Origin: Globomyces pollinis-pini
Taxonomy: Eukaryota > Chytridiomycota > Chytridiomycetes > Rhizophydiales > Globomycetaceae
Length of the DNA stretch: 56,386 nt
Direction: 5' to 3'
Assembly: GCA_025399215.1 (NCBI GenBank)
Contig: MU621185.1
Span: 1,821 to 58,206, forward strand
The notes under the pieces are model-generated. The model was not told the origin of the DNA, searched no databases, and saw only the letters and a program-made list of their open reading frames with translations. Shown here in pieces: positions 11,591 through 22,156 of this stretch. A program made the position numbers and the translations under genes. Numbering within the stretch: position 1 is the stretch's first letter; each line of letters starts with the position of its first letter.

Positions 11591-13787
11591 ATGGTTTTGC
11601 TATCACAATTAGCAGACAGTTCATTCCAAAAACACAAGACAAAGAAGCGAAAGAAGAGAAAGAATTCATCAGCTGGTTTGGGAATCTCTCCACTTTCAGT
11701 GTCTTTCAGTGCATCAACATCACCGTTGGAAACCGAACCAGTAAAACAAACTCACTCACCTGTGGAATCTGACCTTGACTCTAATGATCCATTATTGCCA
11801 AATTCAGACCAATTAAATCAAGATGCTGAAGGTTCACAGGTCAACAATAAGACTTTCTTTTTGTTTCAATTATGGGAATACTTCACAGCAGAATTGACCA
11901 GTTCCGATCCTTTAGAAAGCCATCATGCTAAAGAAGAACGGATAAAGAATTTCTTGGGAGTTCCAAAAAGACTTGAGAAGGTAACTTCACCCTTCGTTCA
12001 TGTATTCAGTTGATGTTTTTTGGTTATTTATTATGTTTGGATTCATTCATCTATATATTTACAATATTACCACTTCGAATCTTTATAGCTCTCTACTGTC
12101 TACTGAAAAGGATTATATTTCGGTCAACCCCACTAAAGCCATCACAAAAAACGGATTTGATTAAAGGATTTCTAATCTTGTCGGTATCTGTAGCGATTAG
12201 AGATGTTGATGCTTCAAGATTATATCATTCAATCCGTGGTCAAGCAATTATCAAACTATATGTGATTTTCAATATGTTAGAAGTAACCCAACGAATTTTT
12301 CATAAGTTTTTATAGATTGGAGATAAATTATGCTCTGCATTTGGTCATGATATATTAGACTCGCTTTTCTCAACAACTTCAGAGTCACAAAAAGTTTCCT
12401 CCAGACGATTGAATAGAATAGTTCAATTTGTAGTTGCTGTTGCATACATATCCTTTCATACCCTCATATTATTTTACCAAGTTATGGCCCTTAGTGTAGC
12501 AGCAAATTCTTACAACAATGCCTTATTGACTTTGTTGTTAAGCAATCAATTCATTGAAATTAAAGTATTTGGATCGTTTATTGTCTTACATTTTATAGGG
12601 CAGTGTTTTCAAGAAGTTTGAGAAGGCAAATCTATTTCAGTTGGCATGTGCAGATGTAGTTGAAAGGTTTCAATTGTCTGTATTCCTGTTGATTATTACC
12701 ATACTGAATTGTTTAGAGATTCTAGGCAATGGGGCTTTCAGCGATATCTTCAATTTTTTTATTGAAAGTTTTTCAACAGTTGGTCAGTTAGTTATTAACT
12801 GGTACGTTGATACAAACCCAGAAGCTTCAATCTTCGCAATCAATCCTATGGAAACTTGGGTGTATATTACCAGTATATTCAATCATATTATGAATTCAAA
12901 TGAAATGTACTTGCTACAGATTCTGATGGGACCTGCATTTTTTATTTTTGGCACTGAAATATTTGTTGATTGGTTGAAACATGCCTTCATTGTCAAATTT
13001 AATGGGATAGAGCCGTCTGTATATGAACGATATCAGGATAGTCTTTGTCGAGACTTGTTAGGAAGGGTTGCTAATTCAGAAAGTTCACATAATGCTGCTT
13101 CTAAAACTAATGAATTGGTATTTTTCAAAATAGCTAATTTTCAGTCTTCCATGGATAGGTCTCATATTGTTGCACGTAGAATTGGGTTTGTTTCCATTCC
13201 TTTAGCATGTTTAATTATCCGGGTGGGAAGTCAAATATTATTTATCATTGGTATTATTCCTGAAACTATGGTAGATGAAGGATCTTCATGGGAGCAATCC
13301 AGCAACTATGAAGAAGATACAATAGGTGGTTGGAAGTTGCCAAACAAAATAAATGAATGGATTAAATCGTCCCGAGTAGAGCGAGGGAATCGAACATCTC
13401 CACATTGGACAACATGGTTTATGTCCAGCTTTTGGGGACTATTATCGTTCTATTTATGGTATACAGCAATTCCATTGAACTAACTATAGTATTCTTTTTA
13501 TAAAAGTTTGTTTGGGGTTCTGGCTTCGAAATATGGCGGAAAAACATTTAGATTCTTCACCAAATTCTATATCCCCTAAACCTCAACCTTCGAAACAATC
13601 AAGAGCCTTGTCCTTGCCAACTACGCCTACGAAACCCCACATTGATCTTATTCTGGAAAACCAAACTCCAAATCATTTCTTGCCACAAGATATTTTGTTT
13701 GGAAATTCCAACTTGAACAAAATGGCATCCAATGATAAATTAGATACAATAGATCGATTCACAATGGTCAAAAGCCGAATTGTTTGA
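11591..13787 (+). CDS. TAPT1/Emp65 family membrane protein
   Basis: A 689-residue polytopic protein of the TAPT1/Emp65 (DUF747) family, ER/Golgi membrane proteins; yeast Emp65 is linked to ER folding and the human protein to ciliary or Golgi trafficking. After a basic, Ser-rich N-terminus comes the conserved start FQLWEYFTAELTSSDP, then about seven to eight membrane segments including KRIIFRSTPLKPSQ and the IRDVDASRLYHSIRGQ loop. The IILNC...NPMETWVY region and the KFNGIEPSVYERYQDSL block also fit. Introns are 29, 33, 34 and 31 nt; the last (13459-13489, with a perfect ACTAAC branch site) joins the final membrane helix to a 90-residue tail. It converges on VPS22 with an 81-bp gap. Confidence 0.85.
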
Positions 13788-13868
13788 TTACCATAATATA
13801 AACTTCATTAATACGCAGTTTTGGTAAACAGTAAATATGTTTTATTAACAATTGAATCAAAGAATTCA

Positions 13869-14743
13869 TCAAAAATACAAGCCAGCTATCCAATAAGCAG
13901 GTGGAGTAGCAAATTCATCTATCCAACATATTCCTTCTTTTAATAGAGTATTCTAGAGTGAGAAAGTTTCATTGTCTTACTAAAATATTTTGAGATCTTT
14001 CTTGCTCCCAAGATAGCCTAATGAAGTGTCAATACGTCTAAATTTACTTTGATACAACCATATCCACATTGATATACCCTTTAATCTGTAGAATTAAATG
14101 ATGGTGTTGATTTATTACCTCTGCAAGAGCCAAGACAGCTGAATGATCTACATTAAGCTCTTCTGGCACCGAACGGATCAATTTCTTTGATCCAATGGTA
14201 ATTATACTAATTATTAATGTAAAATCATCAACCTAAATCCATCGCCCAATGGTTTTAAACATTTTAAGCTTTGTATAATATCGTCACTAGGTTGTTAATC
14301 CTGAATGTTGTTTAATAATACTCACTGATTGGTTGAGAATGGTTTCCTCTCATCTTCAACAATTGTTTCTTTAACTCCTCAAATTCAATCAATCCACCAT
14401 TCCTTTCTCTTGTAGAGATACAAATCTGTGCTATTTGAACAGAGACTTGATAATAAAAATCACCAAAACCTAATAATTCAGACCAAAACCCTTTATTGGA
14501 AGCTAAAGGATCAACTCCAACTTGAGAACAAAGTTTCTGAAAATGACCTCTAAATACAGGGTCTTTTTTGATCTCGTCAGCATGATTTTTAGCAAACAAT
14601 TCCAGATTTGTTTTGAATGTTTCTAAAGAAGTTTTCATTTGCTCTAGAGTTTGCTGTTGAATGAGTTCTCCTGCTTTTTGGAAGGTTTCTCTCTGTTTAC
14701 GTTGCTGTTGAATTCCTCGAATACCGGCCTTACGATGTGACAT
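13869..14743 (-). CDS. SNF8: ESCRT-II subunit Vps22/Snf8
   Basis: A 240-residue ESCRT-II component that helps sort ubiquitinated cargo at endosomes. The N-terminus MSHRKAGIRGIQQQR and the helical region matching Snf8 (FRGHFQKLCSQVGVDPLAS, FYYQVSVQIAQICI) are followed by two winged-helix domains with KKLIRSVPEELNVDHSAVL and a terminal FATPPAYWIAGLYF. Six exons join over introns of 35, 26, 33, 30 and 28 nt, each in frame. Length agrees with the family (about 230-260). The start is the first ATG and matches the family N-terminus. Arrestin-related proteins, encoded next door, also act in endosomal sorting, but nothing shows co-regulation. Confidence 0.9.
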
Positions 14744-14851
14744 TTACAACAAAGAAATTCTAACCTTCTGATGAAATAAATTTAATGCAAAATTCAATCA
14801 TTTAGAAATATCTAAGCTGTTTTATTGGACTTTATGGAGAGAATAAAAGAA

Positions 14852-16934
14852 TCAATCCATTTGAACGCATGCTAAAAGCTTATCAATCTCTTGTCCTAAA
14901 TCCATTCTTGGAGTGTCCTTCAAATAGTCTTCAGTAAGAGACACATCACTTCCTTTGGGTCCATTAACGATACTTGGAGCTTTAGTTGGTGGAGGTGGGA
15001 TGTTGAGATTATTGCCATTCAATGACGCGCGAATTGCTGCAGGTGATGGTTTGGCAATTGGTGGTCTTCTTCCCAGAGTTGCCGTTCGAAACGCTTTGCT
15101 GGCAGTGAACTTTGAAGTTGATCTGGTAGAAATCGTTGCGGCCTTCTTGAGCGGAACATCATCTTCATCTGTTTTTATGAATCATCGTGTTTTAATTACC
15201 TTTATCAGATATGCTAAGATTACTTCTGCCATGTAAAGTGGTAGCAGAAGCAAATACTTCATTTTCAACTGGTTCTTCAACTGGATCCGCAACTATATAT
15301 TGTGGTGCAATCACTTCAGGTACAGTATATGGAGAAGGCATACGATGATTACCAATCTCACTGATTGATGAATCACTCTTAAGCATTCTAGAAACTTTAA
15401 GGGATGGAACATCTTTAAGGAATGAGGATGGATGAAGTAATGTAACAGGTAACTCTACTTCAATTGGCTTTCTATGTAATCGTAAGATTTGAACTATTTA
15501 CCCTCCCTTTGGTTGAATAGTGACTATAATCGCGAACGAAACATCAATTAAGTAACCATATCTAATTGATCTTGCGTAAAGCTAAATAGTGTGAGCATGA
15601 TTCTAAATGTACCGGAAGATTCAAGTCCAAGATTAGTTTTCTTCTGTCATTTGGTTCTACTCCTTCCCACTCAACTTGCTCAAAGCCTTCTTGTTGGTCA
15701 TATCCACCTTGTTCTCTCTCAACCCATTCTCTTCCAGCCATACAGCTATGATCTCTAATTTCTAATCCAGGGGATGCAATTTGTTTCTTTTTTAAGGAAT
15801 ATGTTCGCTCAATAAAAGTTCGTTTTGAAAATGAGATAGGGGTGAGTCCACAAACATCTAAATCAAAATCGCTTGGATTGGTAGCAAAAGTCTTGATTTT
15901 ACGAATCAGTTTGACATTCATTCCAATAACCTTGATAAATTAAATTAGAAATCTGATGGATACCTTGCGAGCACTGTCATTGGTGACTTCCACACCAACA
16001 TATCCAATACCCCCACTTGCCCAAACACCGGTTTCTGGGTTACCTTCTGCACCTTGGGTTCGAATAGAGACAGTCAAGTTGATTTTGCCCTTCTTTCCTA
16101 AACCTAAAAAGCCACTGCTAATCTCATCGGTCTTTTCAGCTACCAATGTTCGTTGTCCTTGAACTCCATCAAACTCATTGGTTAGAGAGAATGGTACAGA
16201 TTCCACAACGAATATTTCTTGATAGTAAGCCAACGGATATCTTGGTGAAAGTCCAAATTTACATTCAGCAACACTATCTAATGAATAAAGCAACCTCTTA
16301 CGCTGCTAGTATATATCTTATCCCACCTGCTTTAGGATGCCAGTAAGAGCTAGGTAAAGACGATGGTGGAGCCACAGCAGTTCGAATATGCGCACTATCT
16401 TGTTGAAATCTAGAATTCACAAAAGGCAATGAAAAATCAAAGCAAGTGGTACCCTTTCTTGCACTCCACATGCCATGCTCATCAGCAGGACCTGCAGTGA
16501 CAGCATCGGATGGTACCAAATGTAAATCTTGCATAATATATTCCTTTGTTAAAAACACTCTTGGTGCTATCTTTTTGTCAGTTAAATTTTCTATTCAGGT
16601 ATTGAATATCAAACTAATGGTTACCTTCTAATCCAATAAGGTAGACAGATACCCGACCGAGTTTTGTTAATCCTTCACGATGACAATGTAATCGAAGTTG
16701 ACCCTCTACAACTCCATTGGTAACATACAGATTTCTAAATAGTTGTAGTTCGATTGAGAGGTTGTTGGTTCGCGATACAATATGTTTAGGTGCTACATCA
16801 AAAGGTGGCAAAATTGATGGATTCCGTGCAACTCTTTTCAGAGTATCGATACAAAAGGCTTCTGATAACTCGTTGATAGGTTCGTCAGATGTGGAAGGTA
16901 ATGGCATAGGATTTGCCTGCCATTGACTTGCCAT
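14852..16934 (-). CDS. Alpha-arrestin-like trafficking adaptor
   Basis: A 631-residue protein with arrestin N and C domains. Alpha-arrestins recruit ubiquitin ligases to membrane transporters or signalling proteins. The first sandwich begins near IELQLFRNLYVTNGVVEGQL; the second includes GYVGVEVTNDSARK, the NVKLIRKIKTFA strand and the IRYGYLIDVSFAIIVTIQP segment that becomes readable only after a 31-nt intron (15582-15612). The remaining five introns are 34, 28, 33, 30 and 31 nt. The last 200 residues are low-complexity and Pro/Ser-rich, with no clear PPxY motif seen. Whether it is the Rim8/PalF, Art or another branch cannot be told by eye. Confidence 0.8.
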
Positions 16935-17260
16935 GGTGTGTTTTTTCTAAGAATTTCTTGTTTGCGCGTTATTAAATCTGTCATGTGGCCCATGCTGATG
17001 ATTGTTTATGGTAACAATATAAATATATGTAGAGAAGGAAGTTGAATGAATGATTCCGATTTTAAGAATTACGGCTATGTAAAAACGAGTTTTACCTGAC
17101 ACTTGTACTAACACTAACCTATCATTTTACAATGCCAATTTAGATTAATGTGCTTTATCGCATTTCAAAAAGGTAAAAATACTCAAAGCCTATCTTCGCC
17201 ATGAAGATCATCTTGAGCACTTAGCCACACAGAACCAACTCTGTGATTTACCAAAAAAAA
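16935..17260. other. Divergent promoter region, no gene seen
   Basis: This spacer separates the divergent arrestin and MHS transporter starts. No ORF with homology, repeat or RNA gene was seen. The transporter ATG follows an A-run. Confidence 0.5.
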
Positions 17261-18790
17261 ATGGACACTTATTTAATGGTAGAAAGTCCTTCAGTTCAAC
17301 TTCGTATTGGAATATTCAGTTTTAATCATTAGAATCAACAAACACTTTAGACGGTGATAAGCAAATTAGACCCGAAGACAAGCAAGAGGATGAAAAGGAC
17401 CATAAGATGGGCCCAATAGTTCTCGCTGCCGCCATAGGGACTGTCATTGAATACTATGATTTTTTCATATATGGGACATTGTCTACAACATTGGCATCGA
17501 AGTTTTATCGGACAGGAACCACTGATGGTGATTTGATTTATTGGTTAGGTTCGTATGCAGTGGGATTCTTATTCAGACCCTTTGGTGGTTTGATTTTTGG
17601 AGCTATGGGAGATCTACTAGGTTCTTGTATGGAATACTGATAGTGTAGGGCGAAAAATCACATTCTTGATTACTTTGCTAACAATGGGACTCTGTTCTTT
17701 CTTGATTGGATGTATTCCAACTCTTGAGGGTGAATATTCTATTGGACCTTTGGCTGGATATTTCCTAATCTTTTTACGAATCTTACAAGGTTTGGCACTT
17801 GGTGGTGAATTTGGAGGGGCTGCAATTTATATTGGAGAATATGCACCATTTAACAAACGTGGATATTACACTTCATTTATTATGTTAGCTGCGGCATCAG
17901 GATTAACGTTGTCTTTAATGGTTCTCTTAGTTGTACGATTATCATTAGGAGAAACAGCTTTTGTTCAGTGGGGTTGGAGAATACCATTCTGGTTATCGAT
18001 TATACTTGTCGTTGTTTCCTTAAAGATACGACTACAAATGAAAGAGTCCCCTATTTTTCAACGACTCAAAGACAATGGAGGTGGTGCAACAAGTGCATCT
18101 CACGCCATTAAGTTATCATTCTTTACCTCCTACAACTTGAAATATGTCATGATGTGTTTATTTGGAGCTGCTGTTGGTCAAGGAGCTGTATTTTTCACCA
18201 GTGCATTTTACACCTTAACTTTCACCCAGGCTATATTGAAGACCCCTCTAATTACTTCCTATTTGATTGTAGGGATCCCATTGCTTTTGTCGGCACCATT
18301 CGGAGTACTATTTGGATACTTATCTGATAAATTTGGGCGAAAGCCGTTTATGCTCCTGGGAATGGTATGTTCAGTATTAGCGTGGTATCCAGCATTTATT
18401 GGTTTGCACCATTTCGGGCCTTTTGTTGATCCTAGAGCAAAACCGTTGGTTGCAAATGATGCTCACAGTCCACTCATGATGGGGTTGATAATCTTTGTTT
18501 TGGATTTCTTCACCACTCTATTGTATGCACCGTTATCAGCATTTATGATTGAGTTGTTCCCAACCAACATCCGATATACATCGTTGTCTGTTCCTTATAA
18601 TCTCGGTGTTGGTATTGTAGGAGGGCTTGTACCGGTAGTCGCAATATCAATGACAAGTTTAACAGGAAATATCTATTCCAGTTTATGGTTTCCTATGTTT
18701 ATCACCACTGTTTGTATGTTTGTCAACTTTGCTTTTGTCCCAGAAACGTTTCAAACAGATATAGAGTGTAATGCGGACGACAACAAATAA
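17261..18790 (+). CDS. MFS transporter of the bacterial-type metabolite:H+ symporter (MHS) family
   Basis: A 490-residue 12-TM major facilitator most like bacterial metabolite:H+ symporters (ShiA, ProP, KgtP group), which take up organic acids or osmolytes with protons. Evidence: the start of TM1 AAAIGTVIEYYDFFIYGT, the loop GDLLGRK, the TM4 region RILQGLALGGEFGGAAIYIGE, the second-half loop GYLSDKFGRKP and FPTNIRYTSLSVPYNLG. Two introns are present: 29 nt near the N-terminus, joining MDTYLMVESPSVQL to QSTNTLDG, and 28 nt splitting the GDLLG/RK loop, so the gene is resident in a eukaryote. The substrate cannot be predicted. The family is much commoner in bacteria than in fungi, so old horizontal acquisition is plausible. 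Confidence 0.85.
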
Positions 18791-18936
18791 TGGGCATATG
18801 GATTTTGTACATGCAGCTCTTGGTCTAATATAAAGTGTTCTTCTATTAGATAAATTTATCAATATGCTACTTGTTTAATTACAATATTCAATATTAACAG
18901 CACTTAATTGAGAACTTGATAGTGTTTACAATTATA

Positions 18937-20037
18937 TTATTTTCGTTTATTAATAAGTTTATCATTTCGTCTCTTCGTTACCCTGTTCATCGGTTTGATC
19001 CATTTTCTTTTGGATAATCTTTTCAGGACTCGAACCTGAAAGATTTCGGTTAACGTGGTTAGATGGTCAACATTTCCCATCTCAAGTCCCATGAATGCTG
19101 TTGCTAGATCTTGTACAGGTGGCACACGTATTTCTTCTTCAGCAGCCTCCATATTGTGATCCAAGTCATAGTTAAATATTGATATCTCTTGGGGATGGTT
19201 CTCTACCTCTTCAAAATTGTCTGACATGTCAGTCAAACTAGTAAGCGGTATCACTAGTAGATTGCAATTGTTCAATTGGACATCATCACCGTCTGTAAGA
19301 GTCGTGAAACTGTCTTCATTTGCATCCTCTACTATACAAGGAAAAAATATATCTTGAAGATTGCCTTTGTTCAATTCGTCAACATCATTGTTGAAACTGT
19401 CTTCATTCACGTCTTCAGCTATACGAGAGGTATTGATAGTTTCTTCTTTCTTCAATGCAATTAGATTAATTAGCGCGCTTGGCAAAAACGCTAAGAACAG
19501 ACACAAATCCAGAATCAAAAAAGGCATGAAAACAGCAAAGACGTTGAACAAAATAAAATCCCCGCTTCTGTCTAAATCTCCTGTGTGTGCTGTCAGATTA
19601 TCATGCACACCAGGAAAGAAACGGTAGTCCTGCCAATCTTCTTGCACCATTTTCAGATTCTCCTGCGCATCTTGGCCATTCGGTTCATCAAGGATATGAA
19701 GATGAACTTCATCCTCTTCTTCTTCTTGTTCATTAATTTCTTCATCATGGAAATGGTAATGAACTTCATCTTCCTCTTCTTGTTCATTAATTTCTTCATC
19801 CTGGAAATGGTAATGAAGATCCTCCTCCTTTTCTTCTTGATCATTCATTTCTTCATCATGGAAATGGAAATGAAGATCCTCCCTATCTTCTTCTTGGTCA
19901 TTCATTTCTTCATCATGGAGATGGAAATGGAGATCCTCCTCCTCTTCTTCTTGGTTGTTAGTTTCTTCATTATGGAAATGGAAATGAAGATCTTCCTCCT
20001 CTTCTTCTCGACTGTTAGTTTCTTCATCATGGATCAT
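18937..20037 (-). CDS. Unrecognised acidic/histidine-repeat membrane protein
   Basis: An intronless 366-residue ORF that I do not recognise. Residues 1 to about 115 are five or six tandem copies of a 19-residue unit of the type LHFHFHDEEMNDQEEEEED, each with an H-x-H-x-H strand and an acidic run. Then a linker leads to a long hydrophobic stretch (about residues 155-195: FILFNVFAVFMPFLILDLCL and following) that could span the membrane once or twice. An acidic middle and a strongly basic tail (KRLSKRKWIKPMNRVTKRRN) follow. The HxHxH/acidic array could bind metal ions, but this is a guess. The preceding 240 bases hold related repeats in shifted frames. It may be species-specific. Confidence 0.5.
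   Translation of the reverse strand: MIHDEETNSREEEEEDLHFHFHNEETNNQEEEEEDLHFHLHDEEMNDQEEDREDLHFHFHDEEMNDQEEKEEDLHYHFQDEEINEQEEEDEVHYHFHDEEINEQEEEEDEVHLHILDEPNGQDAQENLKMVQEDWQDYRFFPGVHDNLTAHTGDLDRSGDFILFNVFAVFMPFLILDLCLFLAFLPSALINLIALKKEETINTSRIAEDVNEDSFNNDVDELNKGNLQDIFFPCIVEDANEDSFTTLTDGDDVQLNNCNLLVIPLTSLTDMSDNFEEVENHPQEISIFNYDLDHNMEAAEEEIRVPPVQDLATAFMGLEMGNVDHLTTLTEIFQVRVLKRLSKRKWIKPMNRVTKRRNDKLINKRK
19680..20035 (-). repeat. 57-bp tandem coding repeat (19-residue HxHxH/acidic unit)
   Basis: The 5' part of the acidic gene is built from five to six diverged 57-bp units. Each encodes an H-x-H-x-H strand followed by DEE(M/I)N(D/E)QEE and an acidic run. The period is exact at 19 codons, so copies vary by substitution and not by frame. 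Confidence 0.8.
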
Positions 20038-20271
20038 AATGATTGTGCTTCTTATTCTTCATGATATTCATCATCTCATAATGAGGCAAACCTTCTTGCC
20101 CGTCTTCATGAGATTTATCATCGTCATTAATGAGCAGATCGCCCTGCCCATCTTCATGTATTCATCATAGTCATTAAGGATCAAATCCTCCTGCTCGTCT
20201 TCTTCATGTATTTCACCATTTAGGGATAATTCTCCTAGTTGAAGAATCAGTTGATTCATTTCTTCGTCCAA
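20038..20271 (-). pseudogene. Frameshifted upstream repeats of the acidic gene
   Basis: Upstream of the 366-residue ORF the same strand encodes a short start MDEEMNQLILQLGELSLNGE and further acidic repeats of a shorter HEDGQ(G/E)-type unit, but in two shifted frames: one shift near 20160 and another just before the ATG at 20037. No GT-AG intron of usual size repairs both. It may be a decayed 5' end of the gene, a separate short ORF, or a sequencing artefact. Confidence 0.3.
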
Positions 20272-21358
20272 ATTGAAATTATCCAGTTGGACTACAACAA
20301 TCGTTCTATGCTGGTCGATTTCATTATCTATAACGAAATCCCATACAAAGCGAGACAGTGTCTCACTGGTCGTTATAGATCGTTGATCGATAGCCCCGAA
20401 TCCCGATTGATGGTCTCTGCCATTTATGCCAGGTAGTTAAGTTATCGTTTGGTAACTCCAAACTCTTTCCCCAATCCTAGTGTTATCATACAGATATACT
20501 AACACTTCGTCCGTTGATTTGAGTATCAAATACTGTTAGATTATATAAGTTCTAATCCTGTGCATTTCAGTTTCTCACCGTGCTTCACAAGTTTTAGTAG
20601 AGATCCCCGCTCACGATTTTGTCATGTAAATATGATTTATGATAACTTGAAGTCATATCTTTTGGTCTGATGGTTGTGCTAAAGTACCGAATTAATGTAT
20701 GAGACTCTGACTAATTCTCACTTCATGCAACTTTGCTAGATTAATGCTTCATGATTTATCCTCATCACACTAGCAAGCATTTAATAAACTATTAGTTTTA
20801 CCCATTAAGTTGGATGTAAGTAGATGTCAACACTAGGAACATTTCAAAGTTCACTTCTCAGGGCAATATTGATGGATCGTATGTATTAGCACAATGCTGT
20901 TATGAATTGAGTGGGCTAAACTGATGTTGATGCGTAGGTGTCTTACCTGATCCTTTCGGGAATTGCAATCGAGAAATATTTAATTCCATTTGATGCTTTC
21001 GGTGATAAAGTTTGGTCAAACTGTTGGAAATTATTTGAAGTACTCCGGCTCTGATTGCTTTCAATTGTACAATGGGCTGGTATTTTCTCTGTTCTACAAA
21101 AAGCGCGATATAATGTTTGTTAGAGCAACACGACCGACTCAAATATCAAATAATCCTAGCAATCATTTAAAGATGGATGCTCAAGAACTTTCAATAGGTT
21201 ACAGTGTGTCTACTTGAATGTCATGACTAAATTCTATTGAATAAAGCAAAATGATTATTAGCATCATCAGAAGCTCCTTCAGTTTACTCTCATTCATATT
21301 ATCTTTGGTCTGGTGAGTTTAATTCTGTTCAGGTAAATTTTCTTCAACTTTTCTCCAA
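20272..21358. other. Intergenic region, about 1.1 kb
   Basis: This is the longest gene-poor stretch of the window. The ORFs in it are short and their translations look like noise. I see no tRNA, tandem repeat or transposon ends. It precedes the SRP19 gene and probably contains its promoter. Confidence 0.45.
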
Positions 21359-22028
21359 ATGTCTGATGATGATATTGACAACATGGATTTCGATTTACCA
21401 CCAGAAATGCTACAAGCACCACCATCTGTTCCTGCACCTGTAGAGAATCCTTTTGCTCAAATGATGGACCAGCAAGGGATGGAGTTTCTCTCTCCAATTG
21501 CTGATTTTGACAATTCAAATCTTCAACTAACCAAAAAGTAATTGGTCTATTGAATTAATTTTTAGTTGGACTGTGGTCTACCCGATTTATATTAATGCAG
21601 CTGTCTCTGCTAAGAAAGGACGACGAGTTCCAACACAGGATGCAATTGTTGATCCTACAGCTATTTATATGGCGGAAGCAGTCAAGAAGTTTATCGGATT
21701 AGATGTTGCATTAGAAGTTACCAAACGTCACCCCAGAGATCATTTTACATTTGGAAGGCTAAGGGTCAAATTAAGGTCTGATAAGGGTAAAGCAATCAAT
21801 CCCAACATACAAACTAAATCGCAATTGATATTAAAAATTGCACAAGTTTACGAATCTGCTAAATCACAAATGGAGGATACCGAAGGCAAAGTGAAAGCAT
21901 TTTCTGATCATTCCCGGTCAGTTTTAGCACCATGGAAGGATGAGAGTGAAAAGAAAGAGAGCATTAAAAGCAGTACTTTACCGAAAGCGAATCCAGTCCA
22001 AAGTAAGATTAAAAACAAGAAGAAATAA
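21359..22028 (+). CDS. SEC65: Signal recognition particle 19 kDa subunit (SRP19/Sec65)
   Basis: A 213-residue SRP19 homologue, the subunit that binds SRP RNA helices and primes SRP54 binding for co-translational targeting to the ER. After an acidic N-terminal extension of about 60 residues, the SRP19 fold begins at WTVVYPIYINAAVSAKKGRR, followed by RHPRDHFTFGRLRVKL and the Lys-rich tail ending KSKIKNKKK-like. A 28-nt intron splits the extension from the core. The extra N-terminus is typical of fungal Sec65. Start chosen as the first in-frame ATG. Confidence 0.88.
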
Positions 22029-22156
22029 ATACTTTTATAATTCATTTACGTCTTAATCTAATTCATTCTTGCTTAATTCCAAGGTATTGGAGTGTTGATT
22101 TTAAAATCCAATTCGGTTTGTTTTGGGTGGGCTTACAATGAATGACTTTGCTTTTT

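Noticed and set aside
13512..13787. Separate small gene after TAPT1
   Set aside because: A 31-nt intron with a perfect ACTAAC branch site (13459-13489) joins it to TAPT1 and completes the last membrane helix.
19585..20064. Plus-strand ORF rich in Phe/Ile/Met
   Set aside because: It is the antisense shadow of the 57-bp coding repeat; its repetitive hydrophobic translation follows from the acidic/His codons on the other strand.
18937..20271. CRISPR array or satellite in the repeat region
   Set aside because: Units are diverged 57-bp coding repeats in one frame without unique spacers; this is a eukaryotic genome.
20900..21217. Overlapping short ORFs on both strands before SRP19
   Set aside because: No homology, start context or intron structure supports either; probably chance.
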